From Hedera helix (lineage: Eukaryota > Streptophyta > Magnoliopsida > Apiales > Araliaceae), in assembly GCA_947179155.2 (NCBI GenBank), contig OX359264.1, positions 6,463,501-6,527,500 on the forward strand: a stretch of 64,000 nt of DNA, given 5' to 3'. Positions 10,274-22,754 of the stretch are shown in pieces. The notes under the pieces are model-generated. The model had not been told where the DNA came from. It did no database searches and saw nothing but the letters and a program-made list of their open reading frames with translations. Both the position numbers and the translations under genes were made by a program. The stretch's first letter is position 1. Every line of letters begins with the position of its first letter.

Positions 10274-12501
10274 TGTGACATCCCCAAATTCGGGCCCACA
10301 TAACCTAAACTTGAGTCATCAAAATGCAAAACAACTATTAAAAAATAGTAAAACGTACAACAATACAGTGCTCATTAATACACAACTAAATCTTCACTAT
10401 TATTGCCAAACTATTTTACATTATGGTGAAAACTACTATAACAACAATCTCGGACCATCATTTCATTTTCCTTGCTAGTCTCAGCTACACACTCATTTCC
10501 TGAACAATGGAACAAAAAAAAAATGGTGATATCAAATATACCAGTAAAGTATATCATGACTAAGATAATGACAAATAAATTATCATTAGCCATCGACAGT
10601 TGTATTCTTAATAGAATAACATAAACAACAATTTTAAATTAACAACTGCAGTTAAATTCTTGAACAAAGTTTATATCAACAACTGCAGCAGAATAATAAC
10701 CATTAGGAGAATTATGTAGATCATGATATCTACTAGCTTTTCTTTTTCAGAAAAATTATCATCAACTTTTATCATCTAAAATACCATTAGTCATGATCAT
10801 GCCAAACAATAGTTCTTCTTTTTTCTCAAGCTAAAGAGAATATTTACCATGTGCCCTAAAAAAACACCACCATTATATCGCCTTTATCCTATCATCTGTG
10901 CCCCAGGCCAAAGATATTTACAACAACTTTATTTATGATGATTAAAATAACAACAGAGATATAAATAATGAACAGAAGAAATAGAATAATAGGATAAACA
11001 AAAAATATTGAAATTTTACAATTTTACTTTGTCCAAAGTCAAATAATATCCAAATTATCAATATGATATAGACTCAAATTCAGAATGATATTCAAGATCC
11101 ATAACTCAAAGTATCGGTTGAAGTTCAATAGAAAGGTTCAAGTAAATACGAAAGTTCACGTGAAATGATATTAAATGAAGCGTTAACTATTAAGAAACTT
11201 ATAATCATTTTCGAAATTTTACCGAATAATACTTATCATAGTAAGTTTAAGAGTATGAAATAAAATGATATTACTTACCTTAACACGTGACTGAGTATTG
11301 ATAAAAATGAGATTGATCAACCTATATATATATATATAATTAAAATAGTAACTACCATACATAAATTTCATGGTGTATACCAACTCGTCTAAAATTATCA
11401 AAAGTGATTTAATAGTAAAAATTTGTATAGTGTACAGAATAAAGTATAATAACTTCAAAATAGTTTTTAAAAATAAAATTTTAAAAGAATCTTTAAGAGA
11501 GTTTTTCAAAATAAATATTCTAAAGGAAGAGTCTTCCAAATAAAGATTTATAAACACCGTGTGGTGTGTGTGGTTACTTGACTAACTATTATAAAAATAC
11601 TTACTTGAACAATACTTGTACTTTTACAGATCTTCATAAATACATACGATAATTTAAGCACACTTAGAGAGAATTTACACAAAATAATATTTAGAGAGTA
11701 AAAGAAAGAATAAACATAGAAGTTTATGAAAAATTCTTAAGTTAATGTATCTATTTATAGTCAAAATTCTTATCATAATTGAAGATTTTCTAATTTAATT
11801 CAAACCGTATATTTCAAGATAATGTTTAATTCATACCACACATTTCATCTTTTAAGATTTATTTAATCTAAACCATTCATTTAAAAATCTTCTTTAATTT
11901 ACACCATTCATTTTAAATTATATAATTATTACATTATTTTTAATCTATATCATTAATTTCAGATTTTCTTTAATTTATACCGTTTATTTAATAAAACAAC
12001 TAACTTTATATATAAAACCACTGACTTTATATAAATCAATTAATTTTATATATAAAACAACTAACTTTATATAAATCAATTAATTCTATATATAAAATAA
12101 TTAACTTTATATAATATCAAATAAATAATTTTATAAATTTAATTATTCAATAATAAGTTATCAATTATTCACAATTACTCATTATTTTAATCAATTGTTG
12201 TAAATGCAGTGTAATTAACTTTCTGAGTTAGAGACTCACAATACAAGCAGAAATACCAACTAATAATGAAATACAACAGTTAAATCAACATCATAATAAT
12301 GAAAGAGCATATTACTGTGTAATGAAATTTATTAATTTTATAATGTGAATTACTGTGCATATGTTACTGTAAAAATTATCAGTTCAATAATATGAATTAT
12401 TGTGCATGTGACAATTATTTGTTCAATAAAGCCAATATTGTACAATAACCACTTTATCAGTTCAATAATATGAAAAACTGTGCAATATCGTTTATTACAG
12501 T
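10274..12501 (-). repeat. LTR of the older Tekay-like element, first part
   Basis: This is homologous to 5688 onwards but visibly diverged by many substitutions and indels. It lacks the CAGGCGGCAATCC minisatellite, so that array was probably gained later in the younger lineage. The TATA box is kept at 11751-11759. The LTR is interrupted at 12501 by the hAT-like element and resumes at 18669. Confidence 0.85.
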
Positions 12502-13015
12502 TAGACCTGGCAAACGAGCCGAGCTGGCCCAAATGGGCTGAGCTTAAGGTAGGCCGGGGTAATTTGGGGCTGAGCCAAAACGGCCCATAATTTTTGGGGT
12601 TGAAATCATGAGGCTCGTAGCTCGGTCCACGATTTTTTTTCTTTTCAAAATAGAAATTTAGAACTCGTTATCAAACTGATTCTGGAACTTATTACTTAAT
12701 TCATCTACTAGTCTACGACTAACTAAAAGAAGGGACAGGAATACACGTTGTCAACTTTTCCTTAAGCCAAGCAACAAATAAATTAGCTATAATAAATTTT
12801 GTGAGATAACAATATTGAAGGATATAATGTTAAAATAAACCCTTTGAAACTCTAATTAATCCTACTGTCTCTCTTATACTACTTACTTTAATTCCCTTTC
12901 TTTTCCATTCTTTTTTGGCACACAATATACTATACCTTAAAAAAAATGTACCGATAAATGATAATCATACAGTATTTCTAAACCCATAGAAAAACCTAAA
13001 TATACATATATCATA

Positions 13016-15186
13016 TGTCGACGCCGGGATGTTCGGCCGTTTCGTATTTTAATATTAAATAAAAAGCCCTTTCCAATTTTAGCTTTTTGAATTGAATGTG
13101 ATTTTGAAAAGGGTCGGCTTAATGTCGACGGGGTTTTGAAAGATCGATTTCTGTATGAGCCAATTGACCAGAGTCGCCAGTTGGTATATTTGAAATGGAT
13201 GTACCAACTCATTCGAATTTAGTTTTTTTGTAATCGCTGGCTCATATGTGACTCCGAGTTAATTGGTCCGCAAACCGAGATTCATAGAGTTCGGGGGCTT
13301 GCTTAAGCGAGGGGAAGGTGTTAGGCACCCCCCGACTTCCGTGAAACACGGTTACCGCAATCTCGATGTTTTCTTATCCTTTTAAATCCTAAAAGGTGTG
13401 TGTGTGTGTGTGTGTGCCTAAATGGACGTTTGTGGTGCGTTTTGCATGACAATTTTGCTTTTATTTTATATGGCAAAAGTGTTTATCTGGAAAGTGTTTT
13501 GGACGTTATTTGACCCAAATGACGAGGCTTCGCTTTTTATAAGAAAGATTGATTTTAATTTCGAAAGCGTTGAGGGTTTTTTATTTAGATGTCATTTTAG
13601 AAAACAACAGTTTTAAACTTTTGTCAAATAGGAATCGAGACCATACATTGCCTTCTAACAGTTAATATAAATAAAACGAGGGCAACTTCTAGAACTCTTT
13701 AACCCTATGCACAAAGTTTAATGAAAACATTTATTTATTTGCAAAATCGCTTTTTGTGACGTTTTAAAACCAACTAAAGCCTATTCATCAATCATGGATT
13801 AAAGTTTGCCAAAACACTTAACCTTTAAACCTCGTGAATCTAATATCCTAAATTGATCACTTTTAGAAAATCTTCATCGTTTGCCTTATTTTGGAAAACC
13901 GTTTTTCGTGTCGTAAATTAAAACAAACATCCCAAAACGTGTCGGGGCTATCCATGGGCATGTGAGCCATCCAGACAACCCCAAACACCCACCATCACAT
14001 ATTTTATTATTATCACGGGGCCTTAACCCTAACACGACTTTGTGTCGTTTTAAGGCCCGATATTACAAAACACACATACATGGGCCCTATATCATGATTA
14101 CATATACCCAAAACGTCCATCATCGGGATTCGACCACTAGGATCTCCTCCCTAGGCTCACAATCATCCAAATAGCTACATAACCAATAATAAACCAAATC
14201 TAACAATATTAAACCTCGATATCGCACTACATAACCCAAATATCACCCAAATCAAAACTACGCATTACTCATTACCACAACGAGCGAAAAATCACCATAC
14301 GGATGTCATCGGGGCGTTAGAAGGAATTACGTTCCGATGGAACCCTCACTAAACGATCCCTAATCCACGGATCATCACCATTACAACAACAAATATACTA
14401 CACAACCCCATAACACAATATTATCACATTTATATAAACAAGAAAAATTCAAAACAAACACCCATTTTCACCTTGCAATACACCGGAACAAGCTTTATAT
14501 TCCAAGACTGATCAAACCCACAAGAATATACAACTATCTAGCAAAAGAAAGTGAGATTTCCCCTAAATTTTCTCCAACCCGAGCCCCTTCTTCTTCTTCC
14601 TCGCGATTTTCTCTCTCCAAAATTCTAACTTTTTTCTCTCTTTTTTTTGCTCTCGGGTGGAAATGGCCGCTCTATAGGCATTTCCAGGCAGCATCTGCGG
14701 CTGGCCGCAGATCCATCTGCAGCTGGGCGGCAAGCCGCCTGCGCCGTTTCCTCGGCTGTCGTGTGCCGTCTCCTCGAGCCGTGCGAAACCTCAAAAATCG
14801 TTTGGCCGCAGATGCATCCGCGGCTGTCTGGCTTGCTTTTCTCGATTTCTGTGCCACGCGGTCTTAAATCGTCATTTTTTGCTGTATTATTTCGGAAGGC
14901 TGTTACCTGATGTATAAATCGCTCTTTGTGCTTGGCTTCCAGGTGAGCGAGACCCCCGAACATCGTAAGCGTAGTGGCCATTAGTCGTCTTTGGTGATCC
15001 AACCATGTTCTTCTGGATCAGTCGTTTGCCTTGCCTGATGCTCGTTCTCTGCTGTGGCAGATTTAACCATAAGTCGTTGGGGTGGCTTCGTGTTGGGGTC
15101 CACCTTCCTTTTCGCTCGTCGGGTCAAATGACGATTCTGCCCTCCTGTCAGGGTTAGTACAAAAGTGCAAAATTTGGGTGTCTACA
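13016..15186 (-). repeat. 3' LTR of the Tat/Ogre-like element
   Basis: It runs from TGTCGACGCC to GGTGTCTACA. It contains GGGGAAGGTGTTAGGCACCC at 13311-13330, a block often seen in plant Tat/Ogre LTRs, and a (GT)n run at 13397-13414. Its G+C-rich stretch at 14645-14860 gives spurious ORFs on both strands. The last ~243 bp (14944-15186) match 17321-17563. Confidence 0.8.
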
Positions 15187-15201
15187 GCTGCCCCTCTTTA
15201 T
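15187..15201 (-). other. Polypurine tract of the Tat/Ogre-like element
   Basis: The minus strand reads ATAAAGAGGGGCAGC immediately before the LTR start TGTAGACACCC. It fixes the minus orientation of this element. Confidence 0.75.
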
Positions 15202-15633
15202 CATGTTTATGTAATGTCATATGAAATGAACATGATAAAGAAGTAGGCACCCAATGCATGATGATGACAGCACATATTTTAATGATGCAACATATATATC
15301 ATTGATGCAACATATACATATTAATGATGCAACACTAATATTACCGGTTACTGCCTCAAATGGACTCGCATCGCATATTCGCCAAGACTATTTTTCTCTT
15401 GCTTAACGCGTATCGAATATTTAAACATCAAATCGCATATCATATTAAATCAAAGTCATATCAAGTCGCATATGAAATCGCATATCGCATTGCTTCTCAT
15501 ATGATGTATCGCATATCGCATCGCATATCGAATCGCACATCGCATCGCATCGCACTGTTTTGGTCATCGTCGGATCTTTTCCCAACGGTCATCGCATTGT
15601 CATCGTCGGATCTTTTCCCAACAGGTCGTTTTT

Positions 15634-16460
15634 GGACGGTCAGGAATTTTCACTGACGGGTCATTTTGGACGGTCAGGGATTTTCACTGACGGGTCATGT
15701 TGGACGGTCAGTTTCCTTTGACTGACGGGTCATGTTTGGACGGTCAGTTTCCTTTGACTGACGGGTCATGTTTGGACAGTCAGTTTCCTTTGACTGACGG
15801 GTCATGTTGGACGGTCAGTTTCCTTTGACTGACGGGTCATGTTGGACGGTCAGTTCTTTTGACTGCCGGGTCATGTTGGACGGTCAGTTTCTTTTGACTG
15901 ACGGGTCATGTTTGGACGGTCAGTTTCCTTTGAATGACGGGTCATGTTGGACGGTCAGTTTCTTTTGACTGACGGGTCATGTTGGACGGTCAGTTCTTTT
16001 GACTGACGGGTCATGTTTGGACGGTCAGTTTCCTTTGACTGACGGGTCATGTTGGACGGTCAGTTTCTTTTGACTGACGGGTCATGTTTGGACGGTCAGT
16101 TTCCTTTGACTGACGGGTCATGTTGGACGGTCAGTTTCCTTTGACTGACGGGTAATGTTTGGACGGTCAGTTTCCTTTGACTGACGGGTCATTTTTGAGT
16201 TGGTCAGGTATCGTATCTGACTGGTCGTGTTTGGACGGTCAGTTTCTTTTGACTGACGGGTTATGTTTGGACGGTCAGTTTCCTTTGACTGACGGGTCAT
16301 GCTTGGACGGTCAGTTTCCTTTGACTGACGGGTCATGTTGGACGGTCAGTTCTTTTGACTGACGGGTCATGTTTGAGTTGGTCAGGTATCGTATCTGACT
16401 GGTCGTTTTTTTGGTTTGGTCAGGTATCGTATCTGACTGGTCGTTTTTGGTTTGGTCAGG
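15634..16460. repeat. ~35 bp tandem repeat array in the 3' untranslated part of the Tat/Ogre-like element
   Basis: There are roughly twenty units of the type GGACGGTCAGTTTCC...TTTGACTGACGGGTCATG. Each unit contains the inverted pair GGTCAG/CTGAC(g), so each can fold into a short hairpin. The outer units are variant: ATTTTCACTGACGGG at the left and GGTCAGGTATCGTATCTGAC at the right. Tandem subrepeats just upstream of the 3' LTR are a known habit of Tat/Ogre elements and can seed satellite DNA. Confidence 0.88.
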
Positions 16461-17320
16461 TTTTCACTGTCGGGTCATTTTTGTAATTGCGATGTCTCGT
16501 CTCCGGAATCGCTGTGTACTATCCTAAATGGACTCGCATCGTATTGTACATCATAAAAATGCAATAATTCTAGAGGAAATTTAAAAGGAAAGCGTACCTG
16601 ATTAGTTTGTGGGGCCTCCCTGGGATTCGTCCTCGTAAATCGCTTTTGCCAGCCACTTCTTTTGGTTTGACTTGTCACTCTTGCGGTTTGTCCTCGTAGA
16701 TCGCTCTTGACAGCCATTGTTTTTGAGTTGTCATCCTTGTCGATTAGCTGAAGGTGCTTCAGACAGTCATTTTGTAATCCCTTGATGTTCCATAGATTCT
16801 GGGCGCATCGGATCGTGGAAGTTTCCCACTGCCATATCTTTTCGATCAATGTCACTGGCATTCGCGACGCCGACAGTCTCGTACCTATGATTTTCTTTTC
16901 ATGTACATTTTATTTTGATATATACATGGATGCACGGATGTTATGCATGGATCAATAGATATGCTTGGAAGGAAATGACCCCTGTTTAGTCAAATGATAC
17001 AAATTTTCACTTGTCGCTCTTTTTGACTACTTAGCTGCGCCACGCCTTACTAGGGAGCACAGTTTCTGGACTTCAAGGCCGGTTCGTTGAATCGCATGCC
17101 CCTTATCGTTTCTCTGTTGGGGAATTGTATTTGTCATTTCGCATGCCCAATCGACTTATCCAGGGTTCCTCACCATGCTAGTTCCCAGATCGTCGTGTCT
17201 TTGAATTTGGGACGCAGGGATTTCCTCTAATGCTGGAGGGTTATGCCTGGATTCTGGGCTGATATCTAGGTGGTCCTTTTGTCATTTGGTCGTATGCATT
17301 GATAGCTCTCGACTTTCATT

Positions 17321-17563
17321 TGATTGAGGCCCCCGAACATCGTAAGCGTAGTGGCCATTAGTCGTCTTTGGTGATCCAACCAGGTTCTTCTGGATCAGTC
17401 GTTTGCTTTGCCTGATGCTCGTTGTCTGCTGTGGCAGATTTAACCATAAGTCGTTGGGGTGGCTTCGTGTTGGGGTCCACCTTCCTTTTCGCTCGTTGGG
17501 TCAAATGACGATTCTGCCCTCCTGTCAGGGTTAGTACAAAAGTGCAAAATTTGGATGTCTACA
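17321..17563 (-). repeat. Truncated 5' LTR of the Tat/Ogre-like element
   Basis: This ~243 bp matches 14944-15186 closely (GAACATCGTAAGCGTAGTGG...GTGCAAAATTTGG). Similarity stops abruptly at 17321, so about 1.9 kb of this LTR and whatever lay next to it were deleted or replaced. Confidence 0.78.
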
Positions 17564-17568
17564 TCATA

Positions 17569-18450
17569 TATGTATTATATATATCCTCTGTCACAAAATG
17601 GGAAAGATAATTATAGACTCTAGTTAAGATGAAACCCCATCTATTATATATATCTGATGATATATATCATTGTAAAAGAAGTCATTTTAATCTCAACCAT
17701 ACTATTATACTAACAAACAAAAACTATATTCTTAGTCCCTCAAATTTCTAATTTCCCAGTTCCTAAAATTTATAGTTTCAATTGGAAACTAAACCAAAAA
17801 CATATCAGTTCCAATCCAAACCACATAAAACTAATCACCAAACAACATTGAGAACAAGAATGAAATTACTCCAAAATCTCAATGCTTCAATCCACAAAGC
17901 TCCATAAAAATTTCTTAGTAAAAATACATTACATTTTCCAATCAGTGAATTAGAGAGAAAAAGATCAATCATAGATTCACAAGAGAAGACTTGAGAGGGC
18001 AATCGAAAAGTTTCAGACTTAGAAAAACACATATCATCGAGTGCATCGCTTCGGCACCACCGACATCTGGAATTCTTCAAGCACGACAACTTGTTGGCTA
18101 GTTCACCACAGTTTGAGAGCTGCTGACCGAATTTCCTCTGAGCAGCAGTAGCAGCTAACATATTCTGGTGAATCTAACATCCACTGCATCACTTGAGGAG
18201 ATCGTTATGAGATTATGGCCGACGACGCCGTATGATAAAGATTAGTAAAAGGTTCTGAGGATGACTATCGCTAGAAATGGAAGTTGAAGGCAGTATTTGC
18301 TGCCATTACATTACAAGACTATGTAGGATGAGGGTTTTGTTTAGGGATATGTTGTAACAAAAAGGAAAACGAGGTGGTTACTTAGATAATTAGATAGAAA
18401 AGAAAATAAAATCATAACAAATAAGATAGAAGATTGGATTTAGAATCACA
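17569..18450. other. Right body of the hAT-like element, AT-rich
   Basis: AT-rich sequence between the Tat/Ogre-like element and a SINE-like fragment. Apart from the possible captured exon at 18036-18161 I see no gene in it. Confidence 0.5.
18036..18161 (-). pseudogene. Possible captured exon of a Cys-rich host protein in the hAT element
   Basis: The minus frame reads MLAATAAQRKFGQQL, then SCLKNSRCRWCRSDALDDMC and SETFRLPSQVFSCE, after which the reading looks like random AT-rich sequence. Spaced cysteines and a conserved-looking core suggest a genuine exon. I have the impression of a plant Cys-rich luminal or secreted protein family but cannot name it. hAT and Mutator elements often carry such gene fragments. 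A chance ORF is the alternative. Confidence 0.35.
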
Positions 18451-18452
18451 AG

Positions 18453-18551
18453 CATGTGTAGCTCAGTTGGTTTGAGCTCTTGTTAATAAATGGGAGGTCA
18501 TGAGTTCAACCTATGCAGAAGGCATTGTTTTGTTAAATAAATAAAAAAAAA
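18453..18551 (+). mobile_element. tRNA-related SINE fragment
   Basis: TGTAGCTCAGTTGGTTTGAG resembles a pol III A box and GGTCATGAGTTCAACC a B box about 35 bp further on. An A-rich tail (AAATAAATAAAAAAAA) follows. It is too diverged for a functional tRNA, and no clear TSD is seen. Confidence 0.55.
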
Positions 18552-18668
18552 TAATCCACGGGCGGGCGGGGCCAAAATGGACTAGGTTTTTTTGGGCTAA
18601 AAAATGAAAGTCCACATCCCAATATTTTACGGGCCGGCCCGGCCTGCGGATCTGTTTTGCCAGGTCTA

Positions 18669-19064
18669 GTTATAGTGCAATACCGTATGCTAATGTACAA
18701 TATCGTATGTTACAATACAATACCGTGTTCTACTATTTCTTTATTACCGGGTATTTTAACAGTTAAAAATGATATTACCATTGACAATTTTTATTTAAAA
18801 AGGTTACTACTGTTGTTTTCTATATCCGACAAATATTCCGTTGTGGGGTCCACCTATGATTGGTTATTTCGGCGCCGTTGTACGAATCGAATATTCTCCG
18901 ATAGAACGAATATTCCTCGACAAATTGAATATTTTCGGACATAATATAATTTGTACATAACATCCTTAACTTTAACTTTTGTCAATTTAACTACTTACTG
19001 TTTCAGAAAATATATATGAAAAAATATTAAATTTGTATTTCATAAAAGTTGGGGGGGCCTTAGA
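18669..19064 (-). repeat. LTR of the older Tekay-like element, second part
   Basis: Continues the LTR broken at 12501. It has the familiar segments CCGACAAATATTCCG and GTTGTGGGGTCCACC, and ends GGGGGCCTTAGA, a decayed form of GGGGTCTTACA. Confidence 0.82.
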
Positions 19065-20006
19065 ACATGTGTTTATTTCAAGTTTACTCTTAAATATATA
19101 TTCCTTTCGTGTTTGAATGGATGTACAAAGTATACTATTTTATAAAAATTAAAAAAATGAAAGTAGAAAAAATAATAAAAAAGTTCGAAATTTATCAGTA
19201 ACCTCATAAAATTATATAAAATGATGATTTTTTTTTATATGTATATTAATGGATCTCACTAAATAACATATTTGTCTTTTAGTTTATGTATTTCTTGTCA
19301 TTTTTTTTAGGGCAAAAAAGTTTGTACCTTGAGCCATTCTTTGAAGATGGAGGGAGTATATGTTGAGTGTTAAATTAGCAGCGACCAGTGATAATATGAT
19401 AATAAAAATCTGATGATACATTTAAGAGATTTTGTCATTTTATATTATTACTAAAATAAATAAAATTATTTTTTCAGACAACAATAAAATACAACATTTA
19501 TTTTACAGGGTGGAAGGAGTATTCCCCTCCCCCCGACTTCAGGGAAAACTAATTGTAAAAAATGAGCAGATATCATCAAGCTTATCATTTGATAGTGACG
19601 GGGTCAGGGTTGCGATTGTTTGGGAGTACGTATACGTCTCTGTCTGAAAGATCATTAATCAAATGCATGCATCGGCACGTAGCTTCCTAAGTGTTGACTG
19701 CTTTCTTACTTTAATAAAGTTACCTACACAATAAAATAATTCAAGTTGAATAGACTCGTGAAGTCCACAAAATAATTAACCAATGCTCCTAACGGCAGAG
19801 AATTAGGGGGTGTAAATGAATCAAGCAAGCCTAGCTTAGCTAGAAAATCGAGTTTTGAATTTTTCAAAGTTTAGCTAATTAGGAAATCATTGATCCTATA
19901 ATCCCTGTTCAAGCACAACTCACCGGGCAAACGATAGTGGCTGGGTTTGGACTCGAGCCGTGTGTGCAATCCTAACTTCTAGGTCAAAGTTTTTGTCTGA
20001 TCAATA
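19065..20006. other. AT-rich intergenic DNA
   Basis: No gene is recognised. Short ORFs such as 19432-19647 show no family features. Confidence 0.5.
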
Positions 20007-20017
20007 TTAGCATTTTA

Positions 20018-20156
20018 CCGAAGTTTCTTAGTTTGAGTGGTAGTATTCAACTCATGATAATCATGAGGTTAGGAGTTCGAGTTTTGATATGTTAAGAAAT
20101 GGTGTGTGAGTATTTTTAAATTTCAGTCTAAATTAACAAAAAAAAACAAAAAAAAG
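20018..20156 (+). mobile_element. tRNA-derived SINE with TSD and A-rich tail
   Basis: A ~139 bp insert is flanked by TTAGCATTTTA (20007-20017) and TTAGCATTTA (20157-20166). It has an A-box-like TTAGTTTGAGTGGTAG, a B-box-like AGGAGTTCGAGTTTTG and a tail of two A8-A9 runs. The paralogous segment has only the single target, CTAGCATTTTA near 58552, with no insert. This supports a true retroposition event. Confidence 0.75.
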
Positions 20157-22192
20157 TTAGCATTTATGTCTTTCAATGTGAGTATATGACACAAAAATGT
20201 GAATCAAAATCAATAATGAAATCTCACTTAAACAGCATTAGATCAATTTTGAACATAGCTCAATGTTAGGGCTTAACTGGCACAATATTTAGCTTAAAAG
20301 AGAAATTTCAAAAAATATTGGAAAATAGAAAAATTAACGAACTAAAAATTAGGGAACAATTTTACGGAAATGAAATGTTATCCGGCCTACCTTCGGTATT
20401 ACTTCAGTCCTACGATGCAAGTCCACTTACATTATTAAGTGAAAACCCAGTATTGGCCAATAGTTTAATTAAATTTAGTTAATGATTAAAAAAATCATTA
20501 AACTCTCGTCAAGTTATTAAACAATTATATAAATTATTTTTTTCATCAAAATCATTGAATTTTTAAATGATTGTAAAAAAATAATCAAAATTTGATCATA
20601 TGAACCGAGATATCTGTTGACATATATATATATGATCCGGTAAAATTGTAACATTCCTTATAATTTTTGAAAATTCAATGATTTTTGTTGTGAAAAAATA
20701 AAAAATTGATAGTTTGACAAAGAATTTAATTTTTTAAAAATTTGTTGACTTTGGACTTAGGACTTTGGACTATGGCAGACATAAGGGCCCTACAATCTTG
20801 ACTAGGGTATAGTCGATCATTGCAGTCCATGTTCAGTGTTTATGGGTATTCCCGGAAAGAAAGGGTAGTTTCTGGGTCTCCTTCGTACGAAATGCGCCCC
20901 CATATTGTGCGCGTAATATCTTGACGTTGAAATTGCATGCATGGTAGAATATACACCTCAAAACTGAAACTTGTATGTACGTAGGATTTGTCAAAAGCGA
21001 CTGCATGTTTTGTTTTTACTCGAAAATCAAGGAAAAATGCAATTATGAAGAACAAGAAGAATAAATGAATTTAAGTAATCCAGATAATCATTTATAGAAG
21101 AAATTAAACTAGTCAAAATTCTAGTAGAATGGTATAACCAAATGTTTAGAAATATGCTAATAATAATGTCAAACTAAAATTTTTCACGTTTATTGTTAAA
21201 ATGAAAAGTGTCGTGTTACTATAACAAATGTAAAAGTGTCATTAAATATGTTAAATTTAAAGGAGGCTAATAATTAAGTTTGTTCTTAGACCATGTTAAA
21301 TTTTGCTGTTTGGAACAACGTCTAAATTCCTTACTCCACTCTTCTTCATAACGAAAAATGATAATGACTAAGAGTTTTGATTACAAATGAATAATCAAGT
21401 ACAAATAGTTTACTAATAATTAACTAATTACAAGTTTCACTTAGAAATTACAATACTAGAAAATAAATATATGATGTGAGTTTTGGTTTGCAACTTTGTA
21501 TTAAGTTTTAGGTATCTTTAATTCACTCAAATTTTGAAGGATAAACTTTCGGTAATTAGTAGTGTTTTGTAGTGAGGACTTGCGATTTTGAATATAATAA
21601 TTATATTTAGTTAGTTAGATTAATTAAATTTGAGGCGAAACTTGAGGCATTTAATTAAACATGATCTTATATTTTTTTTTTATAAAGTACTACTCTTTAG
21701 CTAGTACATGGAGTATGTAATAGTTATATTTATTTATTTGATCGAGTTAAATAAATTTGTATTGATTTGAATTTTAAAATTATATAAATTGACTTACAAA
21801 GTCGAAACTGAAAAGAGTGTTTAAAAAGACATACAACTGTATTATATATTGCATAAAATTTATTTCAGGTAATTTTAGGGATTAGTTTTTAAATTTTAAA
21901 TGTCTCAAATATATATTTCATCATTATATTGAATATTTAATATTGTGGTGGATTCTTAACAATTATTGTCATACATTGATAACATACACAACATGCTAGT
22001 GAGTTATTGTCAACGTTTGATGTTTTCTTAAATTTAGGAGTCCTAAATTTAGTAAACAATAAGACCTAAATCTAGTTATATATTACCTTTAAGATGCCTA
22101 AATTTAGGTATATGAAAACTTTTGGATTTGTAACTCACATAATACGTACCTATGTATACATACATAGGTACGTGTGTATATATATATATATA

Positions 22193-22672
22193 TAGTGGCG
22201 AAGCTAGGTACATTGGAGTGGAGTCAATTGATTCCACTGGAAAAAAATAATTGTTTTATAATGTAGAGTAAATTTAAATTTTTTAAAGTATTATACATAA
22301 ATTGACCCCACTCAAATTTTATAAATTTTTTATTATACGGGGTCAAATTAAAAATTTATAACTTTTTCAATCAAATTTTAATCACATGACTCATATATCC
22401 TAAATACATGTATCTCTTTCTATAAAAATTTTAAACTAAATAATAATCTAATTTATATTATTTTTCAAAATAATTAATGAATTAATTATTTATGAACAAT
22501 TGTGATTAAAAAAGCCTATTATGAGTCAATATAGTGTATATATATATATATATCATATATTATTAGTTATTATATTGTCATTGTAATATAGTATATATTA
22601 TATATGTATGTGTGACCAAAGAGTACAAAAATATTAAAAAAAAATTAGCTCGGGGGCACCGAACCCCCGCCA
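22193..22672. mobile_element. Insertion present only in duplication copy A (unclassified)
   Basis: Between the TA run and TTGTTGATATCTTTG, copy A holds about 480 bp (starts GTGGCGAAGCTAGGTACATT, ends GGCACCGAACCCCCGCC) that copy B (near 61052-61110) lacks. The ends resemble common non-autonomous plant transposons, but I cannot define inverted repeats or a TSD. Confidence 0.4.
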
Positions 22673-22754
22673 AATTATTGTTGATATCTTTGTATAAAAG
22701 CCATTAGATTTGAAAAACTTCAAGTAAACTTTTCCTAGTCACGCCGCAACAAGA

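Larger units (their letters stand above)
13016..17563 (-). mobile_element. Tat/Ogre-like LTR retrotransposon, non-autonomous, nested in the hAT element
   Basis: It is bounded by a perfect 5 bp TSD, TCATA (13011-13015 and 17564-17568), with ends TGTCGACG...TGTCTACA. In element orientation it begins TGTAGACA and ends GTCGACA, typical of plant Tat/Ogre LTRs. The left LTR is 2171 bp. Only the outer ~240 bp of the right LTR remains. The 2.1 kb between them has no recognisable gag or pol and contains a long tandem-repeat array. Confidence 0.82.
12502..18668. mobile_element. hAT-like DNA transposon (non-autonomous), host of a nested LTR element
   Basis: The ends are perfect 13 bp inverted repeats, TAGACCTGGCAAA and TTTGCCAGGTCTA. 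The flanks are ATTACAGT (12494-12501) and GTTATAGT (18669-18676), an 8 bp TSD with two mismatches. The 8 bp TSD and TAG...CTA-type ends fit the hAT superfamily. Subterminal GGCC/CGGGC-rich stretches (12530-12630 and 18555-18655) are typical of such elements. No transposase is visible. Most of the length is the nested Tat/Ogre-like element. The hAT element's own sequence is about 1.6 kb and includes a possible captured exon at 18036-18161. Confidence 0.8.

Noticed and set aside
14625..15002. 125-codon minus ORF and overlapping plus ORF in a G+C-rich stretch
   Set aside because: Both frames are open because of local composition inside the Tat/Ogre-like LTR; no conserved motif.
16118..16362. Repetitive ORFs on both strands with periodic peptides
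   Set aside because: They are translations of the 35 bp tandem array, not genes.
18453..18551. tRNA gene
   Set aside because: Only A- and B-box-like motifs are present; the arms do not pair into a cloverleaf and an A-rich tail follows, so it is SINE-like.
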